Positions 6,985 through 13,278 of a DNA stretch of 17,740 bases are shown here, in pieces. Source of the stretch: Candidatus Kaiserbacteria bacterium RIFCSPLOWO2_01_FULL_54_20 (GTDB taxonomy: Bacteria > Patescibacteriota > Minisyncoccia > Phycocordibacterales > UBA2100); assembly GCA_001783355.1 (NCBI GenBank), contig MFMA01000012.1, positions 1-17,740 of the forward strand, written 5' to 3'. Position numbers and translations under genes: made by a program. The notes beneath the pieces were generated by a model. That model made no database searches. It was not told the origin of the DNA and worked only from the letters and a program-made list of their open reading frames with translations. Within the stretch, counting starts at the first letter, position 1; each line of letters begins with the position of its first letter.

Positions 6985-8053
6985 AAATAGCGGCCAGTGC
7001 GATTATCACGCCGAGGAACGCGAAGACGATGGAGAGTATCCAATAGCGCATGACGACTTTATATCCAGGCCATCCTAAGCTCTCGAAGTGGTGGTGCAGA
7101 GGCGCGATGCGCAAGAGTTTAATGCCGAAATATTTTTTCGATACGACCTGTGCTATGTCCGAGGCGACCGTTGCGACGAGAAGTGCGCCGATGACCGGCA
7201 GTACCGCGATACCGACGCCGCCACCGAGGTCGTCGGTCATAAAGGCAACTGTTGCGATGGTCAGGGTGAGCGCCATCGTGCCGGTGTCCGACATGTAGAA
7301 ACGTGCGGGAGGGATGTTGTACCAGAGAAACGCGAGGAGACCTCCGACGATGGTCGCGGAAAAAGCCGCGAGGTCTATCTGATTCTGGGCGAACGCAATG
7401 ATGGCATATGAGGCGAACACGGAACCGAACACTCCGCCGGAAAGGCCGTCGATACCGTCTATGACGCCGGAAGCGTACAGTGCGAGCGAGACGAGAATGA
7501 AAAGCGGAACGATGAGCCACCCTATTTCAAGCGGCGAGCCGAACGGGATCCCGACTGCCGTCACTTCCAGCTTCGCCCAAAACCAGGTCCCGATGAACGC
7601 AGACAGAAGGACGACGATGAGGAGGCGGTACGAAAGGCGCAACCCTTCGCCGCCCGGACGGATAACATACAGGTCGTCGATAAGTCCGACGATGGCTCCG
7701 ACCAAGAGCGTTGCGAGCGGTATCCACGTCTGATTACGGCTAAGAAAATCCAATTTCAGTATCGCGGCATCGGGAATAAACCGCGCGACGACTGCAATGC
7801 CGATTATGGTTATGACAACGCTTGCCCACACGACGATTCCTCCCATGCGGGGCGCGCGGACCTCGTGGACGTCGTGCAGTTGGTTGAACCCGTGGGCCGG
7901 CGCGCCGTCTAAAGCTGTTTTTCCAGGAGATTTTTTCCAAGCCTTGTACTTATAAAGATAGTGTGTAAGTAAGGGCGTTATTGACATACCCACCACGAAC
8001 GAGGCGAAAGCAGGGACAAGAACCCGCACTATATCGGACAGATCCGTCGGCAT
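6983..8053 (-). CDS. mraY: MraY, phospho-MurNAc-pentapeptide translocase
   Basis: MraY transfers phospho-MurNAc-pentapeptide from its UDP carrier to undecaprenyl phosphate, making lipid I in the membrane. The 356-residue length and roughly ten TM helices fit. Key motifs: HEVRAPRMGG (63-72), LIDDLYVI with Asp126/Asp127, GVIDGIDGLSGG (197-207) in place of the usual NxTDGLDGLA, FYMSDTGTMALT with Asp256 (the magnesium-site aspartate), and IAPLHHHFESLGWPG with His320-322. The ATG at 8053 is followed at once by the first helix region and preceded by AATAGACATA, with no Shine-Dalgarno. Elements A and B flank the gene on both sides, six bases past its stop and fourteen before its start. Confidence 0.95.
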   Translation of the reverse strand: MPTDLSDIVRVLVPAFASFVVGMSITPLLTHYLYKYKAWKKSPGKTALDGAPAHGFNQLHDVHEVRAPRMGGIVVWASVVITIIGIAVVARFIPDAAILKLDFLSRNQTWIPLATLLVGAIVGLIDDLYVIRPGGEGLRLSYRLLIVVLLSAFIGTWFWAKLEVTAVGIPFGSPLEIGWLIVPLFILVSLALYASGVIDGIDGLSGGVFGSVFASYAIIAFAQNQIDLAAFSATIVGGLLAFLWYNIPPARFYMSDTGTMALTLTIATVAFMTDDLGGGVGIAVLPVIGALLVATVASDIAQVVSKKYFGIKLLRIAPLHHHFESLGWPGYKVVMRYWILSIVFAFLGVIIALAAI

Positions 8054-8066
8054 TATGTCTATTGTA

Positions 8067-8197
8067 CCCGGTCAGTACAATTTGGCATAACTTAGGCCGC
8101 AGAATAGTCGCATGTATATACATAAAGAGATTTGTCCGACAGGCTTATGAACAGAACGGAAGCCGCAGTCAAGGCGATGCCAAATTGTCCTACCGGG
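8067..8197. mobile_element. Inverted-repeat element B (MITE-like, 131 bp)
   Basis: It begins CCCGGTCAGTACAATTTGGC and ends GCCAAATTGTCCTACCGGG, bracketed by the 4-bp direct repeat TGTA (8063-8066 and 8198-8201). The outer design matches element A, but both arms carry TTTGGCAT instead of TTTCGAAT, so pairing is kept by matched changes. It contains a different perfect 12-bp palindrome, ATGTATATACAT (8112-8123). It lies 13 bases upstream of the mraY start codon. The minus-strand frame is open across nearly the whole element to TGA (8072-8074), ending AKLY, but has no ATG at its left end. No transposase. Confidence 0.8.
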
Positions 8198-8203
8198 TGT
8201 ACC

Positions 8204-8285
8204 CTACGAGCGACGTAGAGCGAGAACAATGCGAAAGTCCGTTTTCGCATTGTCGAGCCGAGGAGCTCGAAACCGATAACGGTTT
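8204..8285 (-). other. Three hairpins between the DD-peptidase gene and element B
   Basis: In the 109-base gap below the DD-peptidase stop are CTACG/CGTAG (8204-8218, loop 5), ACAATGCGAAA/TTTCGCATTGT (8226-8253, 11 bp, loop 6) and AAACCG/CGGTTT (8270-8285, loop 4). None is followed on either strand by a clear T-run, so a standard intrinsic terminator is not shown. They may slow transcription, protect the mRNA 3' end, or be remnants of an older repeat. No coding region is seen in this gap. Confidence 0.5.
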
Positions 8286-8310
8286 ATCGCCACGCCCTGT
8301 CCGATATGCT

Positions 8311-9273
8311 CTAATCTGTCCCGATTATCGCCTTACGAGCGGCCACGACCAGTTTTTGCATGTCTTCAAACCTTGCGGATTCACTCGATCCGAGAACTAC
8401 CGCTACCACTGGATGAGCGAGGCCGACGTCGAAGACGACCGCGAGGTTCCCTCCCGCGAGGTCAGTGAGCCCTGTTTTGCCCATGATAAGGCCGGCGATC
8501 GCGCCCTGAGCGTCGTTGGTGTTGGAAGCCGTGACCCGACCGCTCCCGTTCGCGTCGGTAAGCAAGAGCCCGTTTTGTGCCGTGCCAGAAAAGAGCGAGG
8601 GCTCCGCGGAAGCGGCATATGCAAAAAGCGTGGCCATATCGCGCGCTGAGCCATAACTCCCGGCCTGCGTGGTGGAGAGGTCGAGCCCGCTGATATTCAG
8701 AAAGTAGGTGTACTGAAGTCCAAGCTCCTTTACCAGCGCGTTCATCCGTGAGAGCGCAGCCCCGCCCGCTGGGAATTCCGGATACCGTTCACGTATCACC
8801 GGGTCTACCGCTTCCGCAAGTATCTTTGCGCCGGTATTCGAGGATGTGACGAGGGTGAAATCGATGACATCCTGCACCCGCCATCTCTCGCCCTTGGAGA
8901 GATGTTCACCGCCTACGGAGCCGCCGGCGTAGTATGGAATAGTGATAATGGAATCGAGCGGAAGCGCCTCGGCAACGACAAGCGCGAGCGCGGCTTTTGT
9001 GAGTGAGGCGAGAGGGAGCGGCACATCGGAGTTCTTGTCATAGAGCGTCCTCCCGCTCGGTATATCGATGACAATAGCCGCCTTGCTTTTTATTCGCACA
9101 TCGGCAAAGGAGTCGAACGGCGCGGGAGCGGCGGCTGTTTGGCTTTGCGGCGTCGTCCCGCCCCCAAGGGCGGCTACGGCGGCAATGGTGAGCGCGACCG
9201 TCGCGATGGCAAGCACGAAAATACCTGCGGTTCGGATGGTTTTTTCCTCGCTATGTTGCGTTTCCTCGATCAT
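8311..9273 (-). CDS. D-Ala-D-Ala carboxypeptidase family (S11 penicillin-binding protein)
   Basis: A serine DD-peptidase that trims the terminal D-Ala from peptidoglycan stem peptides (some relatives are endopeptidases). It is 320 residues with one N-terminal membrane anchor (~14-37), a low-complexity Gln/Ala/Pro linker (~40-57) and the catalytic domain outside the membrane. All three active-site motifs are present: SLTK (Ser90, Lys93), SSN (Ser144, Asn146) and KTG (266-268). The C-terminal domain and amphipathic anchor of classic DacA-type enzymes are absent; attachment is through the N-terminus instead. The start ATG at 9271-9273 is 28 bases below element D. Its position between scpB and mraY fits a cell-envelope role. 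Confidence 0.93.
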   Translation of the reverse strand: MIEETQHSEEKTIRTAGIFVLAIATVALTIAAVAALGGGTTPQSQTAAAPAPFDSFADVRIKSKAAIVIDIPSGRTLYDKNSDVPLPLASLTKAALALVVAEALPLDSIITIPYYAGGSVGGEHLSKGERWRVQDVIDFTLVTSSNTGAKILAEAVDPVIRERYPEFPAGGAALSRMNALVKELGLQYTYFLNISGLDLSTTQAGSYGSARDMATLFAYAASAEPSLFSGTAQNGLLLTDANGSGRVTASNTNDAQGAIAGLIMGKTGLTDLAGGNLAVVFDVGLAHPVVAVVLGSSESARFEDMQKLVVAARKAIIGTD

Positions 9274-9301
9274 AACTATGTATTTGATGTTGGACGGCTC
9301 A

Positions 9302-9440
9302 CCCGGTACTAAACTTTGGCATCATTGTGCGTGGAAATCGTGCTCCCAAGAACATATCCTTGTCCACCAACGATCTTGGAATCTCTACCATATCTGGAGG
9401 CACAATAGAGAAGACACTATGCCAAAGTTTGGTCACCGGG
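9302..9440. mobile_element. Inverted-repeat element D (MITE-like, 139 bp, divergent)
   Basis: It begins CCCGGTACTAAACTTTGGCA and ends TGCCAAAGTTTGGTCACCGGG, bracketed by the 4-bp direct repeat CTCA (9298-9301 and 9441-9444). The arms pair as CCCGGT/ACCGGG and AAACTTTGGCAT/ATGCCAAAGTTT, where the other copies have ACAATTT/AAATTGT. Nested inside are ATTGTGC (9324-9330) / GCACAAT (9400-9406) and CCAAGA (9346-9351) / TCTTGG (9374-9379), so the whole element can fold as a long hairpin. Its right end overlaps the 3' end of scpB and provides the stop codon. It is the most divergent of the four copies and has no ORF of note. Confidence 0.75.
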
Positions 9441-9980
9441 CTCACTTTGTTGCTCAAAGGTGGCAAGTTCGGGGACGATTGTAGCATAGTCGGGAAGTTC
9501 TCGCGTATCTTTTACGCCGAGGTATGCGAGGAGCTCGACGGTCGGGCGATACAGGTATTCGCGTGCGTCCTCGGGATTTTCCGTACGTTCTAGCAGTCCC
9601 CGCGCGAGAAGATTTCGCAATGTCGAAGAAGTGTTGACGCCGCGGACGTAATCGATGCGGGTGCGCGTCGAGGGTCCCATATAGAGAACGATCGCGAGCA
9701 CTTCGAGACCTGCGTCCCCGATATCGCGCTCAAGCTCTTTCTTTTGGGCGGCTTTTACCACTTCGCTCGTCTCCTTGGACGTCGCGAGGCAGACCGCTGT
9801 GTCCGTTCTGATAAGCGCGATACCGCTTCCATCGAGACGCTTTGATAATTCGTCGAGAGCCACCCTTAGCTCTGCTTCTTTACACTCAAGAAGCGTTGCT
9901 AACTTACGATAAGTGACCTCCCCACCCTCGGTAAAGAGAAATGCGTGGGCTCGCGCTGCAATGTCGGGTTGATTTTCCAT
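9417..9980 (-). CDS. scpB: ScpB, SMC-complex winged-helix subunit
   Basis: ScpB is the kite subunit that binds ScpA and helps the SMC ATPase organise the chromosome. From ATG 9980 the product is 187 residues, the usual size. It shows the tandem winged-helix pattern: an N-terminal AFLFTEGGEVTYRKLATLL segment (~14-32), DELSKRLDGSGIALI, then DAGLEVLAIVLYMGPSTRTRIDYVRGVNTSSTLRNLLARGL (~95-135, in pieces) and the ending ELLAYLGVKDTRELPDY. I rejected a 42-codon upstream extension because it only overlaps scpA; the chosen ATG lies one base after the scpA stop (TAG-T-ATG). The last seven residues, PGDQTLA, and the stop are encoded by element D, so the natural C-terminus has been replaced or extended. 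Confidence 0.93.
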   Translation of the reverse strand: MENQPDIAARAHAFLFTEGGEVTYRKLATLLECKEAELRVALDELSKRLDGSGIALIRTDTAVCLATSKETSEVVKAAQKKELERDIGDAGLEVLAIVLYMGPSTRTRIDYVRGVNTSSTLRNLLARGLLERTENPEDAREYLYRPTVELLAYLGVKDTRELPDYATIVPELATFEQQSEPGDQTLA

Positions 9981-9981
9981 A

Positions 9982-10704
9982 CTATGCGCCGTATCGGGGG
10001 ATGCCCGCATGTTCCGCTTCCAGTAAAATGTCGGCAAAAAGTTTGTCTTGCGTCGCGGAGAGCGAACCGGAGCGCACGAGTTCGAGCATCGCGAGAAAGT
10101 AGACAATAGTCTCGTGCTTGTCGCGCGAGCGGGTCAGTTCGGAGAATTTAGCCTTGAGCGCGGAGGCGATGCGTGTTTTTACCTGTTTTATCACGTCCTC
10201 AAGCGCAAGGACGGGCGCAACCGCGGCTTTCGCAAGAGCTTCGGGCTTCGGCAAAATGCTCACAAGCCGCCGCACAGTTTCTACGAGGATGTTGATCGAG
10301 GCATCGGCAGGACTAAAGACCGGCGCTCTTTCCGGTGCACGCTTCGCAAAAAGAAGCGGCGCACTCCCCCACTCTTTTCGTAAAGCACGCGACGCCTTTC
10401 GTATCAGTGCGTAGCGGGCAAGCCGGCGCTCAAGCTCTTGCACGCTCTCGCGTTCATCGTCGGAAAGAGTGAGCGTCGGAAGCAGTGTGCGCGATTTTAT
10501 GAGGAGGAGCGTCGAGGCGACGAGAATGAATTGCGCCGTTTCCCCAAGCGGGAGTTCGGGCAGTTTTTCCACGTAGGCTAGGTATGCATCGGTAACCTCT
10601 GCGAGGTTGATCTGCGATATCGGAAGTTTGCGCTCCTCAATGAGATTGAGAAGAGCCTCAAGCGGGCCGGAGTACGCTTCAGTTGCTATGGAAAACCTCT
10701 CCAT
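9982..10704 (-). CDS. scpA: ScpA, SMC-complex kleisin subunit
   Basis: ScpA bridges the two SMC heads and recruits ScpB, supporting chromosome condensation and segregation. The 240-residue product has the kleisin N-terminal pattern: AYSGPLEALLNLIEERKLPISQINLAEVTDAYLAYV (~10-45, in pieces), then ETAQFILVASTLLLIKSRTLLP (~55-76), a variable acidic/basic middle, and the C-terminal winged helix KHETIVYFLAMLELVRSGSL (~198-217) that contacts the SMC head. It is immediately coupled to scpB. The start at 10704 is 30 bases below the aspS stop. No smc gene is in the window. Confidence 0.94.
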   Translation of the reverse strand: MERFSIATEAYSGPLEALLNLIEERKLPISQINLAEVTDAYLAYVEKLPELPLGETAQFILVASTLLLIKSRTLLPTLTLSDDERESVQELERRLARYALIRKASRALRKEWGSAPLLFAKRAPERAPVFSPADASINILVETVRRLVSILPKPEALAKAAVAPVLALEDVIKQVKTRIASALKAKFSELTRSRDKHETIVYFLAMLELVRSGSLSATQDKLFADILLEAEHAGIPRYGA

Positions 10705-10734
10705 CGGTGAATTTTATCACACGACCACGAACAA

Positions 10735-12045
10735 TTAGTCCGAAATGCGGGTGTCGATGCGGCTCATGTCGCGCGGGAAAGCAGACGCTTCTTTCACGTT
10801 GGGTACCTCTAGCATACGCGCGGTGAAGCGCTCCAGACCGGTGGAGCAGCCGCCGTGCGGCGGCAGGCCATACTTGAACGCCTGCAGGTAGAACGAGAAT
10901 TTTTCGGGGTCGAGGCCGCGTTCTTTCATGCGTGCAATGAGCGCCTCGTAGTCGTGGATGCGCTGACTGCCGCTGTTTATCTCGAGGCCGCGGAAGAGAA
11001 GGTCGAATCCGCGCGAGTAAGGCGCTTCTGCGGGATCTTCATAGGTATAGAAAGCACGTTTCTTCGTCGGATAACGCGTGATGAACACGAAATCGGAGCC
11101 TTTCTCCTTTTTCGCCCATTCGCAAATACCGCGCTCGTCTTCCGGCTCCATATCGGGCGCTTCTTTTTTGCCGAGCGTCTTGAGAGCTTCCTGAAGCGTA
11201 AGCACGGGGATCTCATCCGGAATAAGCGGAGGCGTGGTGCCAAAACGGGCGAACATATCGGCATGCTCTTTCGAAACATACGACACGACGTCGCGCATCA
11301 CCTCCTGTAAGACGTGCATTGGTTCACGCTCATCGTCGATGAATCCCATCTCGAAGTCGATGCAGTTGGCTTCCGAAAGGTGCCGTGTGGTCGCGGATTT
11401 TTCCGCGCGGAAGATCTTTGCAACGGTGAAGGCGCGTTCGAACGGGCCCACCATTATCTGCTTGTAGAATTGCGGGGAGGTAGCGAGGAACGCAGTCTTG
11501 TCGTTGTAATACTCCACCTTGAACGCCGCGGCTCCGCCTTCGGCGTCGCCGCCGACCAAGGCGGGCGCCTGAAATTCAGTGAACTCTTGTCTTCGCAAGG
11601 ATGCGCGGTAGCTCTCCAGGATGCTTGCCTGCATCGTAAAAATGTCGCGACTGCGCTCACTCCTTAGCGTGAGCGGCAAATGGTCGAAATGGGTGTCTAT
11701 GTTGACCTCTGTGCCGAGCTCAAATGGCAGTTCTTCCGCTTTGGCAAGAACTTGTATCGCCTGCGCTACGAGCTCGACGCCGCCGAGAGGTCCTTCCCCT
11801 TTTGTATTTTCCGTACGCGCTTTTACTTCGCCTTCGATAGAAACTACCCACTGCGCACGCAGGTCCTTGGCGACCTCAAGCGCTCCCGGCGCTTTCGGCG
11901 AAACGACGACCTGAACGGTGCCGCTTCTGTCGCGCACATCGAGAAAAATAAGCTTGCCGTGGTCGCGCCGCACCTCTATTCGTCCGGATATAGACACACT
12001 CTTCCCTACCGAGTTTGGCAATTCTTTGTTCAGTGTCCGTTCCAT
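10735..12045 (-). CDS. aspS: Aspartyl-tRNA synthetase, archaeal-type (probably non-discriminating)
   Basis: A class IIb synthetase charging tRNA-Asp. At 436 residues it lacks the GAD insertion that makes typical bacterial AspRS near 590, so it is of the archaeal/eukaryal-like type, which often also charges tRNA-Asn with Asp for later GatCAB amidation. An N-terminal OB-fold anticodon domain (VGKSVSISGRIEVRRDHGKLIFLDVRDRSG in pieces, ~13-42) is followed by the catalytic core: FLATSPQFYKQIMV, FRAEKSATTRHLSE (motif 2), and motif 3 as GLPPHGGCSTGLERF (GLER intact; the usual GWGLG is GCSTG). It ends LEVPNVKEASAFPRDMSRI as usual for the class. It lies 21 bases below trpS. The tRNA specificity is inferred from type, not seen. 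Confidence 0.93.
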   Translation of the reverse strand: MERTLNKELPNSVGKSVSISGRIEVRRDHGKLIFLDVRDRSGTVQVVVSPKAPGALEVAKDLRAQWVVSIEGEVKARTENTKGEGPLGGVELVAQAIQVLAKAEELPFELGTEVNIDTHFDHLPLTLRSERSRDIFTMQASILESYRASLRRQEFTEFQAPALVGGDAEGGAAAFKVEYYNDKTAFLATSPQFYKQIMVGPFERAFTVAKIFRAEKSATTRHLSEANCIDFEMGFIDDEREPMHVLQEVMRDVVSYVSKEHADMFARFGTTPPLIPDEIPVLTLQEALKTLGKKEAPDMEPEDERGICEWAKKEKGSDFVFITRYPTKKRAFYTYEDPAEAPYSRGFDLLFRGLEINSGSQRIHDYEALIARMKERGLDPEKFSFYLQAFKYGLPPHGGCSTGLERFTARMLEVPNVKEASAFPRDMSRIDTRISD

Positions 12046-12066
12046 ACAATGTTTGGTTCGTAAAAG

Positions 12067-13002
12067 TTATACACTAACTCCGACTTTTGTCCGAACATCG
12101 GCTATCTTTTTGGAAGCGCGTTCGCGAGCCTTCTCGCCTCCTTCCTTTATGATACGTTTCGCGTCCTCGTCGGAAATGGCATCGCGTTTCGCGCGCATGG
12201 GTGCAATCAGTGCCTCAATGTCATCGATAAGAGCTTCTTTCAGGACCTTGTATTTGCCTTTATTCTCTGTGTACAGCGTGCTCAATTCTTCCCGCGTCCT
12301 GAAGAGTGCGTGTATGGAGTAGACATTCACCGGACTCTCCGCTTTCGAATCAGTAATGATGCTCATCACCAGTTTCGCTATTTCATCTTTGGTCGCAAAA
12401 AGAGGAATGGTGTTGCCGTAGCTCTTGCTCATTTTTTTCCCGTCGATTCCGGGAACGACGGCGATGGATTTTAGTATTTTTTCTTTCGGCTCCTTAAACG
12501 TTTCTCCGAAGGCGTTGTTGAATTTTGCCGCCGCCTCGCGCGCGTACTCCAGATGTTGCCGCTGGTCTTCTCCGACAGGGACAACGTCGGTATCGTACAA
12601 AAGGATATCTGCGGCCATAAGCATCGGATATGCAAAAAGGCCGGCATTCGCCTCCAGGCCTTTCGCGACCTTGTCTTTGTATGCGTGCGAAAGTTCAAGG
12701 AACGGTACCGTAACGAGACATTGGAATATCCATGCAAGCTCCGTGTGCTCCGGCACGTCGGATTGTTTGAAGAGAATAGTATGTGCCGGGTCGAGACCGG
12801 CGGCCATGTAGTCCTTAACGACGCCCAAAATGTTCCTTCGCAAGGCGTCCGGATTCTTGAGCGACGTAAGCGCGTGATAGTCGGCTATCATCACGAGACC
12901 GTCGTATTCCCTGCACATCTCCACGGCCGGCTTGAGTGCGCCGAAATAGTTGCCTATATGCAAGGCGCCGGAGGGTTGCAGGCCTGTGAAAAGCCGTTGC
13001 AT
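12067..13002 (-). CDS. trpS: Tryptophanyl-tRNA synthetase
   Basis: A class I enzyme charging tRNA-Trp. The HIGH motif is PSGALHIGNYFGA (HIGN 15-18) and the KMSKS motif is intact (190-194, GKKMSKSYGN). Between them are typical TrpRS stretches: MIADYHALTS (~38-47), YPMLMAADILLYDTDVVPVGEDQRQHLE in pieces (~125-152). The 311 residues are slightly short of the common 325-340. The C-terminal helices EKARERASKKIADVRTKVG match the family. There is no Shine-Dalgarno; it lies 11 bases below the small coiled-coil gene. Confidence 0.96.
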   Translation of the reverse strand: MQRLFTGLQPSGALHIGNYFGALKPAVEMCREYDGLVMIADYHALTSLKNPDALRRNILGVVKDYMAAGLDPAHTILFKQSDVPEHTELAWIFQCLVTVPFLELSHAYKDKVAKGLEANAGLFAYPMLMAADILLYDTDVVPVGEDQRQHLEYAREAAAKFNNAFGETFKEPKEKILKSIAVVPGIDGKKMSKSYGNTIPLFATKDEIAKLVMSIITDSKAESPVNVYSIHALFRTREELSTLYTENKGKYKVLKEALIDDIEALIAPMRAKRDAISDEDAKRIIKEGGEKARERASKKIADVRTKVGVSV

Positions 13003-13013
13003 AAGGCCAGAAT

Positions 13014-13265
13014 TCAGTCCGCGAGCGCAACTCCTGCTTTCTTCGCAATTTGCTTTATCCAGCGTTCGGGACGAGTTAATTGTTCGCCCATTGCTGCATA
13101 TTTGAGGCCCAACTCGCTGAACGCCGTGACGAGCTTATCGATACCATTGACAAGGTCCCGGACAGACTTTCTGATGTCGGCTACCTCCTCTTGCACAATC
13201 CTGCGAACATCTTCCTTTGTCGGGAAAACCCTCATCAGGCTGTCGATATCCTTGTTCGTCAGCAT
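13014..13265 (-). CDS. Small coiled-coil protein of unknown function (83 aa)
   Basis: The function is not known. The 83-residue product is almost wholly helical: a charged N-terminus (NKDIDSLMRVFPTKEDVRRI), then heptad-spaced hydrophobics in VRDLVNGIDKLVTAFSEL, then GEQLTRPERWIKQIAKKAGV. From memory this layout (a DV..IV.EEV start, a D.LV..ID.L middle, a terminal HE/PE.WI.QIA helix) recurs in small CPR proteins, but I cannot search for it. There is no signal peptide or TM segment. It sits 13 bases after the histidine kinase and 11 before trpS, so it is co-transcribed with both; partnering with the kinase is possible but untested. Confidence 0.75.
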   Translation of the reverse strand: MLTNKDIDSLMRVFPTKEDVRRIVQEEVADIRKSVRDLVNGIDKLVTAFSELGLKYAAMGEQLTRPERWIKQIAKKAGVALAD

Positions 13266-13278
13266 ACAGTCGATTGTA

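Noticed and set aside
6841..9440. The elements as ordinary intrinsic terminators
   Set aside because: The hairpin base ends in GC without a T-run, and they sit inside operons of essential genes on the transcribed strand.
10711..10716. TAAAAT on the minus strand before scpA as a -10 box
   Set aside because: No -35 at a workable distance and no proper TGN extension; AT-rich chance match.
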